From contig NZ_CP090641.1 in assembly GCF_029633825.1 (NCBI RefSeq), forward strand, positions 3,162,001 to 3,226,000: a stretch of 64,000 nucleotides of DNA, written 5' to 3'. Under the pieces are notes generated by a model, which did no database searches, had not been told where the DNA came from, and saw nothing but the letters and a program-made list of their open reading frames with translations. The position numbers and the translations under genes were made by a program. Positions 17,657 through 25,511 of this stretch are shown in pieces (position 1 is the stretch's first letter; every line of letters begins with the position of its first letter). The stretch is from Burkholderia contaminans. GTDB taxonomy: Bacteria; Pseudomonadota; Gammaproteobacteria; Burkholderiales; Burkholderiaceae.

Positions 17657-19009
17657 ATGTCCGCCAGCCTTGCCGCTACCTCGCCGTCGGCGCAGCCGCG
17701 TTCGCTGCGTCTCCTGTCCACCGACGATGCCGACGCCGACGGCGCCCGCATTGCCGCGCTGCTCGACCGCCTCGCGCCGGAGCTGGCCGCCGATGCGGCC
17801 CGCAACGACGTTGACGGCCGCTTTCCTCACGAGAACTTCGCGCGGCTGCATCGTGCCGGGCTGATCGCGCAGGTCGTGCCGCGCGAGCATGGCGGCGCCG
17901 GTGCGACGCTTGCGCAGGCAAGCCGGATCGTGGCCGCCGTCGCACGGGCCGATCCGGCGACCGCGCTGGTGCTGACGATGACGTACCTGCAACATCGCGC
18001 GCTCGGCCGCGCCGACAACCGCTGGCCGGCGCAGGTCCGGCGGGCGGTGTTCGACAGCGCGGTTACCCAAGGCGCGCTGATCAACGCGCTGCGCGTCGAG
18101 CCCGCGCTCGGTTCGCCGTCGCGCGGCGGCCTGCCGGAAACCATTGCACGGCGCGACGGCGACGGCTGGCGATTGTCCGGCCACAAGCTGTACAGCACCG
18201 GGATTCCGGCGCTGCGCTGGCTGGCCGTGTGGGCGCGCACCGATGAGCCGGCGCCGCGGGTCGGCGTGTTTCTCGTGCCGCGCGACCGCGATGCGGACGG
18301 CGATCGCATCCGCGTGATCGAAAGCTGGAATCACCTCGGCCTGCGTGCGTCAGGCAGCCATGAGGTCGTGTTCGACGACGTGCGGCTGCCGGCCGATCAC
18401 GCGGTCGACGTGCGCGCGCCGGACGCATGGGCGGTGTCGGCGGCGACCCATGCGGATGCAGACGCGCAGGCCGACCAGCAGGCGTGGATGGTCGCGCTGC
18501 TCGGCAGCCTGTACGACGCGGTGGCGCGTGCGTCGCGCGACTGGCTGGTCGGGTTCGCCACGACGCGTGCGCCGAGCGGGCTGGGCGCGCCGCTTGCGAC
18601 GCTGCCGCGCGTGCAGGAAGCGGTCGGCGAAATCGAGGGCTGGCTGCATGCGAACCGTGTGCTGCTCGACGATCACATCGCGCGCACCGACGCGGGCCAT
18701 GCCCCGACGGTCACGACGAGCGGCCTCGTCAAGCGGACCGTGACCGAGCACGCGATCCGCGTGGTCGAACAGGCGTTGAAGCTGTCGGGCAATCACGGGC
18801 TGAGTCGCGCCAATCCGCTCGAACGCCACTATCGCGACGTGCTGTGCAGCCGCGTGCATACGCCGCAGGACGATGCGATCGCGGTGGCGGCGGGGCGTGC
18901 GGCACTGGAAGCGGCGAACCGGAGCGAGACGAAGCGCGCACCGGCGGGCGAGACGGAGACGAGCGGGGCGCCGGTCAACGAGACCGAACGCGGCCGCGGC
19001 GATGCGTGA
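17657..19009 (+). CDS. Acyl-CoA dehydrogenase-like flavin monooxygenase, SfnB/DszC type
   Basis: Flavoprotein of 450 residues with the acyl-CoA dehydrogenase fold: N-terminal helical domain (30-130, FARLHRAGLIAQVVPREHGGAGATLAQ), middle beta domain (ETIARRDGDGWRLSGHKLYSTGIPALRWL) and C-terminal helical domain (RVVEQALKLSGNHGLSRANPLERHYRDV). SfnB and DszC relatives with this fold oxidise sulfones, thiophenes or aid dimethylsulfone use rather than dehydrogenating acyl-CoA. The start at 17657 is the first ATG after the shared control region. It is divergent from the SsuD-like operon, which supports a sulfur role. The last 35 residues are charged and low-complexity and overlap the convergent LysR gene by 35 bases. 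Confidence 0.85.
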   Translation: MSASLAATSPSAQPRSLRLLSTDDADADGARIAALLDRLAPELAADAARNDVDGRFPHENFARLHRAGLIAQVVPREHGGAGATLAQASRIVAAVARADPATALVLTMTYLQHRALGRADNRWPAQVRRAVFDSAVTQGALINALRVEPALGSPSRGGLPETIARRDGDGWRLSGHKLYSTGIPALRWLAVWARTDEPAPRVGVFLVPRDRDADGDRIRVIESWNHLGLRASGSHEVVFDDVRLPADHAVDVRAPDAWAVSAATHADADAQADQQAWMVALLGSLYDAVARASRDWLVGFATTRAPSGLGAPLATLPRVQEAVGEIEGWLHANRVLLDDHIARTDAGHAPTVTTSGLVKRTVTEHAIRVVEQALKLSGNHGLSRANPLERHYRDVLCSRVHTPQDDAIAVAAGRAALEAANRSETKRAPAGETETSGAPVNETERGRGDA

Positions 19010-19994
19010 CGGGAGCAGGGCGGGCGCGGTCGCCGATCGGGCGGCGGGATGCCGGCGCCGCCCGATGGCCCGGTCGGGCAGCCGCCTTGCCGTGCGCCTG
19101 CTCCGGCAACGCGAACGCCGTGCGCGCATGCGCGGCAACGGCGGCGAGCGGCGCGTCGAAACGGGCCGCATCGTGCCGGCGCAGCAGCCACAGATCGATC
19201 TGCGGCTTGAAATCGGCGAGCGGCACGATGTCGAGCGCATCGCGCAGCGGGCTGCCTTCGACGAGCGGCAGCGGCATCAGCCCGATGCCGAAGCCGTTCG
19301 CGACGCTCTGCAACTGCAGGTCGCGGCCGTAGGTGTCGAGCGTGACCGGCATCGGCAGGCCCTGCGCGTCGAGCGCGCGCCGCAAGCCCGCGCGAAAACC
19401 ACAGCCGTCCGGATTGAGCACCCAGCCATGCGCGTGGCAATCGGCGAGCCGGTAGCTGCGGCGCGGCCAGTCACCCTTGCGGCCGACCGCGACGAGCCGC
19501 GTGGCCAGCAGCCGTTCGCCTTCGACCTGCGCCGGCAGCACCATTTCGCGTGCGAGGAACACGAGCGCCGCATCGAGTTCGCGGCGGGCGACGCGCTCGA
19601 CGAGCATGCCGCCCCACGCGGTCGTGACCTGCGTCGCGAGCGCGGGCCACTGCGCGGCGAGTTCGGCGATCAGCGCGGGCAGCATCAGCTCGCCGAGGCC
19701 CTGCGTGAGCCCGATCCGGAATTCGCCGGCAGGCGGCTGCTCGCCGGCCGTCAGCTCGCGCAGCGCATCGACTTCGCGCAGGATCGCGCGGCACTGCTCG
19801 AACACCCGCCGGCCGATATCGGTGGGGCGCGGCGGCTTGGTGTTGCGATCGAGCAGGGTCACGCCGAGCGCTTCCTCGAGATTCTGGACGCGCCGCGTGA
19901 TCGCGGGCTGCGTCATCCCGAGCTCGGCCGCGGCCTGGCTCAGGGTCTGGCAGCGGACGACCGCTGCAAAAGCGTCGATATCGCTAATTTTCAT
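18975..19994 (-). CDS. LysR-family transcriptional regulator
   Basis: DNA-binding regulator of 339 residues. The helix-turn-helix is at 5-64 (FAAVVRCQTLSQAAAELGMTQPAITRRVQNLEEALGVTLLDR), followed by the co-inducer domain with GEFRIGLTQGLGEL and the dimer regions. LysR proteins of this kind control divergent neighbours; the thiol dioxygenase gene starts 75 bases away on the other strand, so it and the rhodanese gene are likely targets. The ATG at 19994 begins the standard MKISDIDAFAAV start. The last about 35 residues (after ALPEQAHGKAA) are arginine/proline-rich, unusual for the family, and overlap the convergent flavoprotein gene. They may be a natural tail or the product of a small frame error. 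Confidence 0.85.
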   Translation of the reverse strand: MKISDIDAFAAVVRCQTLSQAAAELGMTQPAITRRVQNLEEALGVTLLDRNTKPPRPTDIGRRVFEQCRAILREVDALRELTAGEQPPAGEFRIGLTQGLGELMLPALIAELAAQWPALATQVTTAWGGMLVERVARRELDAALVFLAREMVLPAQVEGERLLATRLVAVGRKGDWPRRSYRLADCHAHGWVLNPDGCGFRAGLRRALDAQGLPMPVTLDTYGRDLQLQSVANGFGIGLMPLPLVEGSPLRDALDIVPLADFKPQIDLWLLRRHDAARFDAPLAAVAAHARTAFALPEQAHGKAAARPGHRAAPASRRPIGDRARPAPVTHRRGRVRSR

Positions 19995-20068
19995 GTTTGT
20001 TCTGCATGGTCTTTCGGGTGCATCATGACGATCCATCATATTCGGCATCATATTCGAGGAGTCAGCCG

Positions 20069-20635
20069 ATGAGTACGCTTTCGTTGCATCAGACGCCGCT
20101 GCGGCCGTTCGTCGATGGCCTGGGTGCATTGCTCGCGTCCGGCGCGAACGAGGCGCGCATCCTCGACGAGGGCGGTGCGCTGCTCGCCGCGCTCGTCGAA
20201 CACGACGACTGGTTGCCCGACGCGTTCGCGCAGCCCGACCCCGCGCGCTATCGGCAGTACCTGCTGCATCTCGACCCGGACGAGCGGTTCTCGGTCGTCA
20301 GCTTCGTGTGGGGGCCGGGCCAGACGACGCCGATCCACAACCACACGGTGTGGGGGCTGATCGGGATGCTGCGCGGCGGCGAGTTCTCGCAGCCGTACGG
20401 GTTCGACGCAGCGGGCAGGCCGGTGCCGTCTGGAGAAGCCGTGCGGCTGCAGCCCGGCGAAATCGAGGCGGTGTCGCCGCGCATCGGCGACGTCCATCGC
20501 GTGACCAACGCGTTCGACGATCAGGTATCGATCAGCATCCACGTGTACGGCGCGAACATCGGCAAGGTGGAGCGCGCGGTGTTCCTCGACGACGGTACCG
20601 TGAAGCCGTTCGTGTCGGGTTATTCGAATGCCTGA
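20069..20635 (+). CDS. Thiol dioxygenase, cysteine/3-mercaptopropionate dioxygenase family
   Basis: Cytoplasmic cupin of 188 residues that adds O2 to a thiol to give a sulfinate using mononuclear iron. The iron ligands are visible: H90 and H92 in TTPIHNHTVWGL and H143 in GDVHRVTN; Y160 (IHVYGANI) is the conserved active-site tyrosine. Mammalian cysteine dioxygenase has a cysteine soon after the second histidine that crosslinks to the tyrosine; here that stretch is HTVWGLIGMLRG with no cysteine, as in the bacterial enzymes that prefer 3-mercaptopropionate. So substrate may be cysteine or 3-mercaptopropionate. It is followed by the rhodanese gene on the same strand and is divergent from the LysR regulator. 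Confidence 0.88.
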   Translation: MSTLSLHQTPLRPFVDGLGALLASGANEARILDEGGALLAALVEHDDWLPDAFAQPDPARYRQYLLHLDPDERFSVVSFVWGPGQTTPIHNHTVWGLIGMLRGGEFSQPYGFDAAGRPVPSGEAVRLQPGEIEAVSPRIGDVHRVTNAFDDQVSISIHVYGANIGKVERAVFLDDGTVKPFVSGYSNA

Positions 20636-20751
20636 TGCCTGATGCAACGCCCGCAGGCGCGGCCGGTCGCCGGCACGCGCCGGCAGGCCCACGATTCATC
20701 CGTTCCGCTTTCTTCACCGACTTCAACGCATTCAATCAACACAGAGACACC

Positions 20752-22380
20752 GTGACGCAATCCGCCGAATCCACTTCCCGCTTTCCCGTCGCGTCGTACC
20801 AGGACGTGCGCGCCCGCCTGCTTGCCCGCGACGAGATCGCGCTGATCGACGTACGCGAGGAAGATCCGTACGCGCAGGGCCACCCGCTGTGGGCCGCCAA
20901 TTTTCCGCTGTCCAAACTCGAACTCGACGCGTGGACGCGCATTCCGCGCCGCGACACGCCGATCGTCGTGTTCGGCGAAGCGGGCGGCGAGGATCTCGCG
21001 CCGCGCGCGGCCGCCAGGCTCGCGCAGCTCGGCTACACCGATGTGCGGCTGCTCGACGGCGGCCTGGCGGGCTGGCTCGCCGCGGGCGGCGAACTGTTCA
21101 TCGACGTGAACGTGCCGAGCAAGTCGTTCGGCGAATGGGTCGAGGCCGAGCGGCATACGCCGTCGCTGTCCGCGCAGGAAGTGCAGGCGCTGATCGATGC
21201 GAAGGCCGATGTCGTGATCGTCGACGCGCGCCGTTTCGACGAATACCAGACGATGAACATCCCGACGTCGACGAGCGTGCCGGGCGCGGAGCTCGTGCTG
21301 CGCGTCCGCGCGCTCGCGCCGAACCCGGCGACGCAGGTGATCGTCAACTGCGCGGGCCGCACGCGCAGCATCATCGGCACGCAGTCGCTCGTCAACGCGG
21401 GGCTGCCGAATCCGGTTGCCGCGCTGCGCAACGGCACGATCGGCTGGACGCTCGCGGGCCAGACGCTCGAACGCGGCGCCGCGCGGAGCTTTCCGGACGA
21501 CATCGACGCGACGCAGCGTGCCGACGCACGCCGGGCGGCGCGCGCGGTGGCCGAGCGTGCGGGCGTGCCGCGCATCGCGCTCGCGGACGTCGCGGCGCTC
21601 GACGAGCCGGGCCGCACGCTGTACCGCTTCGACGTGCGCACGCCGGAGGAGTACGAAGCCGGCCACTTGCCGGGTTTTTTGAGCACGCCGGGTGGCCAGC
21701 TCGTGCAGGAGACCGACCATCACGTGGCCGTGCGCGGCGCGCGGATCGTGCTCGCCGACGATGACGGCGTGCGCGCCGACATGACCGCGTCGTGGCTCGC
21801 GCAGATGGGCTGGGACGTGCGGGTGGTCGAGCCGGAGGACGGCACGGCGCGGTTCGACGAGCGCGGCCAGCCGCCGCGCGACGTACCGGCGACCCCGAGC
21901 GTGACGGACATCTCGCCCGCGACGCTCGCAGGCTGGCTGAAGGAGGCCGCGCCCGGCGAGCTGGCGATCGTCGACGTGACGGCCAGCGCGAACTACGTGA
22001 AACGGCATATCCCGGGTGCGTGGTTCGCCGTGCGTGCGCAGCTGCGTGATGCGCTCGCGGCGATTCCGCCCGCCAAGCGCTATGTGTTCACGTGCGGGTC
22101 GAGCCTGCTGGCGCGGTTCGCGGCGGACGACGCCCGCGCGCTGCTGCCGGCTCCGGCCGACATCTCGGTGCTCACCGGCGGCACGGCCGCGTGGATCGAC
22201 GCCGGGCTGCCGCTCGAAAGCGGCGAGACGCATCTGGCCTCACCGCGCGTCGACCGCTACCGCCGCCCATACGAAGGCACCGACAACGCGGCGGCCGCGA
22301 TGCAGGCGTATCTCGACTGGGAGTACGGACTGGTCGATCAGTTGAAGCGGGACGGCACGCATCACTTCAACGTGATCTGA
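20752..22380 (+). CDS. Four-domain rhodanese (sulfurtransferase-like) protein
   Basis: Protein of 542 residues built from four rhodanese modules. Module 1 (about 12-115) has GEAGGEDLA where the catalytic loop should be, so no cysteine. Module 2 (135-240) has the active loop NCAGRTRS with C200. Module 3 (270-365) has ADDDGVRADM, again without cysteine. Module 4 (385-490) has TCGSS with C448. Active and inactive modules therefore alternate, like two fused tandem rhodaneses. The GTG at 20752 fits the domain start; an in-frame ATG at 20635 would add 39 residues lacking similarity to the fold. Next to a thiol dioxygenase it likely handles sulfane sulfur released in organosulfur breakdown. Confidence 0.85.
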   Translation: MTQSAESTSRFPVASYQDVRARLLARDEIALIDVREEDPYAQGHPLWAANFPLSKLELDAWTRIPRRDTPIVVFGEAGGEDLAPRAAARLAQLGYTDVRLLDGGLAGWLAAGGELFIDVNVPSKSFGEWVEAERHTPSLSAQEVQALIDAKADVVIVDARRFDEYQTMNIPTSTSVPGAELVLRVRALAPNPATQVIVNCAGRTRSIIGTQSLVNAGLPNPVAALRNGTIGWTLAGQTLERGAARSFPDDIDATQRADARRAARAVAERAGVPRIALADVAALDEPGRTLYRFDVRTPEEYEAGHLPGFLSTPGGQLVQETDHHVAVRGARIVLADDDGVRADMTASWLAQMGWDVRVVEPEDGTARFDERGQPPRDVPATPSVTDISPATLAGWLKEAAPGELAIVDVTASANYVKRHIPGAWFAVRAQLRDALAAIPPAKRYVFTCGSSLLARFAADDARALLPAPADISVLTGGTAAWIDAGLPLESGETHLASPRVDRYRRPYEGTDNAAAAMQAYLDWEYGLVDQLKRDGTHHFNVI

Positions 22381-22393
22381 CCGATACGGTGCA

Positions 22394-22426
22394 ACCGGGC
22401 GCGTCGCGTCGTGCGTCGCGCCCGGT
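22394..22426. terminator. Probable bidirectional terminator
   Basis: A 10-bp perfect inverted repeat (22394-22403 with 22417-22426, ACCGGGCGCG arm, 13-base loop) sits exactly between the convergent rhodanese and glycerophosphodiesterase stops. No T-run follows on either side, so termination strength is uncertain. Confidence 0.55.
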
Positions 22427-22437
22427 CAGCGCGCCTG

Positions 22438-23580
22438 TCAGCGCTTGAACGTATCGACGGCCGTGCGGCCGACGGCCGGATCGTCCGTGAAGAAGCCGTC
22501 GATGCCCGCGCGCAGGTACGCCTGGATCTCGCGCACCGAGCCGGCCGTGTTGCGCGTGGCCGGCGTGCCGCCATCCTTCAGCGACGCGGGCAGGAAGTTG
22601 TTTTCCGGGCGGAACGTGTACGGATGCACGACGAGGCCGGCCTCGTGCGCATAGCGCACGTACGGCGTCGGCTGCTGCAGCGTGCCGTCCGCGGCGACCG
22701 CGATGATCGACGTCTTGTACGGGCCGACGCCGTTCGCATAGGTCGCGATCTCGCGCATGCCGTCGCGCGTCGACAGGTCGCCGTAGGTGCGCTTGTCGTT
22801 CGCCTTCACGAAGTCGTACGGGCGCTGGCCGGCTTCGTCCATCAGCTGCACGAGCTTCCAGTTCGGCTGGCTCGACTTGATCCGGTTGCGGATCGTCTTC
22901 AGGTTCGCGACCTCGAACGACTGGATGTAGACGGTCGCCGTGCGCGCCGTGTACGCGTCCTTCAGCAGCGCATCGACGAGACGGTCCTCGAGCGGCAGGC
23001 CGATCGACTGGAAGTAGGTCGGATGCTTGGTTTCCGGATACAGGTGGATCGTGCGGCCGGTCTGCGCGGACATCTGCTTCGCGAGCGCGACGATCTCGTC
23101 GAACGTCGGGATCTCGAACTGGTCGTTGTACGCGGTGTTCGCGGGGCGCACCTGCGGAATGCGCTCGCGGGCGCGCAGCGTCTTCAGCTCGGCGAGCGTG
23201 AAATCCTCGGTGAACCAGCCCGTCAGCTCCGCGCCGTCGATCGTCTTGGTCGCCTTGCGGCTCGCGAACTGCGGCAGCGTCGACACGTTCGTGGTGCCCG
23301 AGATCTCGTTCTCGTGACGCGCGACGAGCACGCCATCGCGGGTCGACACGAGGTCGGGCTCGATCACGTCCGCGCCGTCCTCGACCGCCTTGCGATACGA
23401 CGCGAGCGTGTGTTCGGGGCGCAGTGCGCTCGCGCCGCGATGGCCGACCACCTGGACCTTCGCGGAAATCGGCTGGGTGGGATCGGACGCGACGTCGTCG
23501 CCGCCGCACGCGGCGAGCAGGAACGCGGCGGCACAGGCGAACGGTACGCAGCGCAGGGAGGTCGGGCGCTTGAAGAGCAT
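22438..23580 (-). CDS. Glycerophosphodiester phosphodiesterase, lipoprotein form
   Basis: Enzyme of 380 residues that hydrolyses glycerophosphodiesters to glycerol-3-phosphate and an alcohol. An N-terminal lipoprotein signal ends in the lipobox LLAAC (cysteine about residue 24), so it is lipid-anchored in the periplasm or outer membrane. The GDPD catalytic set is present: GHRGASALRPEHTLASYRKA (first histidine and arginine), the glutamate and aspartate in DVIEPDLVSTRDG, and VARHENEISGTT (second histidine). The barrel ends IDGFFTDDPAVG. The ATG at 23580 starts a proper signal peptide; the longer upstream frame is arginine-rich. It resembles GlpQ more than cytosolic UgpQ. Its promoter lies in the AT-rich gap shared with the squalene synthase gene. 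Confidence 0.9.
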   Translation of the reverse strand: MLFKRPTSLRCVPFACAAAFLLAACGGDDVASDPTQPISAKVQVVGHRGASALRPEHTLASYRKAVEDGADVIEPDLVSTRDGVLVARHENEISGTTNVSTLPQFASRKATKTIDGAELTGWFTEDFTLAELKTLRARERIPQVRPANTAYNDQFEIPTFDEIVALAKQMSAQTGRTIHLYPETKHPTYFQSIGLPLEDRLVDALLKDAYTARTATVYIQSFEVANLKTIRNRIKSSQPNWKLVQLMDEAGQRPYDFVKANDKRTYGDLSTRDGMREIATYANGVGPYKTSIIAVAADGTLQQPTPYVRYAHEAGLVVHPYTFRPENNFLPASLKDGGTPATRNTAGSVREIQAYLRAGIDGFFTDDPAVGRTAVDTFKR

Positions 23581-23955
23581 GTCGATGAACCTTCGAAACG
23601 AGAGTCGGAAAGGGGCGATCGATCCGGCGGCGCGGCTGTCGTGGCGTGTCGCACGGAGTCGAATGGGACGCGATCGTCGCATCGAATAATTACATATGTA
23701 TTACTTACACCTTTCCGTTCAATATTTTTAGGGCGCAATGGGTGTGGCAGGGCGGTTGAATGCGGCCTGACGGAACGCGCCTTCCAGCCGTCTCGGGCAG
23801 GCCGGCCGCCGGATGCACTAAACTTGCGGGAATTTTGCATCGCCGCGCCGGGGCCGACGCCCGTCTGGCGCGACGATGCGGCGACTCGCGGGCCGGCGCG
23901 GGTGCCCGGTGCCCGTGTGCGTCCGGGGCCCGCGCCGGCCGATTTTTCCCGACCC
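23581..23955. other. Divergent intergenic region with AT-rich core
   Basis: A 375-base gap between the leftward phosphodiesterase and the rightward squalene/phytoene synthase. The centre at about 23680-23735 is strikingly AT-rich for this replicon and contains the perfect 10-bp palindrome TACATATGTA at 23691-23700 inside a longer imperfect one. It is the likely site of one or both promoters and of a regulator. No open frame here has coding character. Confidence 0.5.
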
Positions 23956-25020
23956 ATGACGACTCGAACCGATTCCGCTTTCCTGCTCGGCGACCTGCTG
24001 AAGAACGTTTCCCGCTCCTTCTACCTGACGCTGCGCGTGCTGCCCGACGGCATGCGCGACCCGGTCGGCCTCGCGTACCTGCTCGCGCGCGCGGCCGACA
24101 CGATCGCCGACACGGCGCTCGTCGCACCGGATCGCCGGGCGGCGTTGCTGACCGACCTGCGCGACGAGGTCGAGCGGCTCGGCGACGGCGTTGCGCTGTC
24201 GCGGGCGCTCGAGGACGTGACGCGGATGCAGGCCGATTCGCACGAGCACGTGCTGCTCGGCTCGATGGAGCCGATGCTCGCGCTGCTGCGCACGCAGCCG
24301 GAAGCCGACCGCGCGTCGATCCGCAAGGTCGTCGCGACGCTGACGGCGGGGATGGTATTCGACCTGCGCACGTTCCCCGACGAACAGTCGGGGCGCGTCG
24401 TGTCGTTGCCGACGCGCGGCGAACTCGACCGCTACACGTATCTCGTGGCCGGCTGCGTGGGCGAGTTCTGGACCGACATGACGGGCATGCACACGCCGGC
24501 CGCGCGCGGCTGGAACCTGCCGGACATGTGCGAGAAGGGCATCCGTTTCGGCAAGGCGCTGCAGATGACCAACATCCTGCGCGACTGCGGGAAGGACCTG
24601 CGCATCGGCCGATGCTATCTGCCGGACGACGTGCTGGGCGCGCATGGGCTCGGTGTTGCCGACCTGATGGCGCCCGATGCGTCGGCGCGCGCGCGCGGCG
24701 TGCTCGTCGACCTGCTGCGCGTGACGCTCGACCAGTATCGCGACGCGGGCCTGTATACGCTTGCGATCCCGCGCCGCTTCGTGCGGCTGCGGCTCGCGTG
24801 CCTGTGGCCGATCATGATCGGCCTCGAAACGCTCGAGCTGCTGGCCGGCCATGCGGCGTGGCTCGATCCGGCGAAGCCGGCCAAGGTGCCGAGAAAGCGC
24901 GTCTACCGGATCATGGCGTCGTCGCTCGCGCTGGTCGGGTCGAACGCCGCGATTCGCGCGCGCCTGACCGCGCTCGCCGATGCCGTGAACGCGCATCTCG
25001 TGCAGCCGGCCACGCGCTGA
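23956..25020 (+). CDS. Squalene/phytoene synthase family protein
   Basis: Head-to-head prenyl condensing enzyme of 354 residues. Both aspartate-rich motifs that bind the diphosphates through Mg2+ are intact: D48-D52 in ARAADTIADT and D210-D214 in MTNILRDCGKDL. Other family marks are NVSRSFYLTLRVLP near the N-terminus and YTYLVAGCVGEFW at about 160-172. It would join two farnesyl diphosphates (squalene) or two geranylgeranyl diphosphates (phytoene). Length and the NVSRSFYLTLRVLP start are closer to eukaryotic-type squalene synthases than to the about 280-residue HpnC/HpnD pair. No hopanoid or carotenoid genes are adjacent, so the product is unresolved. The start at 23956 (MTTRTDS) is the first ATG with a fitting N-terminus. 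Confidence 0.88.
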   Translation: MTTRTDSAFLLGDLLKNVSRSFYLTLRVLPDGMRDPVGLAYLLARAADTIADTALVAPDRRAALLTDLRDEVERLGDGVALSRALEDVTRMQADSHEHVLLGSMEPMLALLRTQPEADRASIRKVVATLTAGMVFDLRTFPDEQSGRVVSLPTRGELDRYTYLVAGCVGEFWTDMTGMHTPAARGWNLPDMCEKGIRFGKALQMTNILRDCGKDLRIGRCYLPDDVLGAHGLGVADLMAPDASARARGVLVDLLRVTLDQYRDAGLYTLAIPRRFVRLRLACLWPIMIGLETLELLAGHAAWLDPAKPAKVPRKRVYRIMASSLALVGSNAAIRARLTALADAVNAHLVQPATR

Positions 25021-25031
25021 CTCGTACTGCA

Positions 25032-25060
25032 CGATGCCGGCGCGACAGGTGCCGGCATCG
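25032..25060 (+). terminator. Stem-loop after the squalene/phytoene synthase gene
   Basis: A perfect 10-bp inverted repeat (25032-25041 with 25051-25060, CGATGCCGGC arm, 9-base loop) starts 12 bases after the stop codon. There is no T-run, but its place and strength suggest a transcription end or mRNA 3' stabiliser. Confidence 0.5.
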
Positions 25061-25511
25061 CCCTTCGGCCCGCGTTCGCCGGGCCATCATCGTCCGCCTC
25101 TTCACGCGTCGACTAAAAACGTTTTCATTTTTTCGTGTCGCGAAACGTGGGTGTCATGAACGTCAGCGATCCTTCGCGGCGGCGTGAGTCGTGGCGTCAG
25201 CTACGGCCGCGTTTTTTGTAAGACGATATTTCGCCGAAGGCATCTGACAACATCCGACGGAAGCGTTGCACCCGTAAAAATGTAAAGCTAGGGTTTTCAC
25301 CGGGAAATGCCGGAAAGGCCCACCGCGTAAGCGTTTTCAGGTGTTATGTAACCGCTTGGTGAACCCGTGCGTTGCGTCGATCATACGACGACCGACTGCG
25401 CGTGTTGGGAAATATTCGGTAATCCGTCAGAATCGCGTCGGCATGTACTCGCACATGTGTCAGTCACAAAACCACACCAGAAAAGAAACATTCTTTGAGG
25501 ACGGAGAATCA
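25061..25511 (+). other. Long untranslated region upstream of the porin gene
   Basis: About 450 bases with lower GC than the genes and no credible coding frame. A possible sigma70 promoter is TTGCAC (25266-25271), a 17-base spacer and TAGGGT (25289-25294); the -10 match is weak. If used, the porin mRNA would have a leader of about 210 bases, long enough for small-RNA or regulator control, as is common for porins. The end of the region (AAAGAAACATTCTTTGAGGA) just before the start codon contains an inverted repeat around GAA/TTC and the ribosome site GAGGA. Confidence 0.4.

Noticed and set aside
20620..22233. 537-residue minus-strand frame opposite the rhodanese gene
   Set aside because: Antisense shadow of a clear four-domain rhodanese; composition is typical of out-of-frame GC-rich sequence.
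23691..23700. Palindrome TACATATGTA as a specific regulator operator
   Set aside because: Only 10 bp, single copy and AT-only; recorded in the gap description but not enough to claim a binding site.
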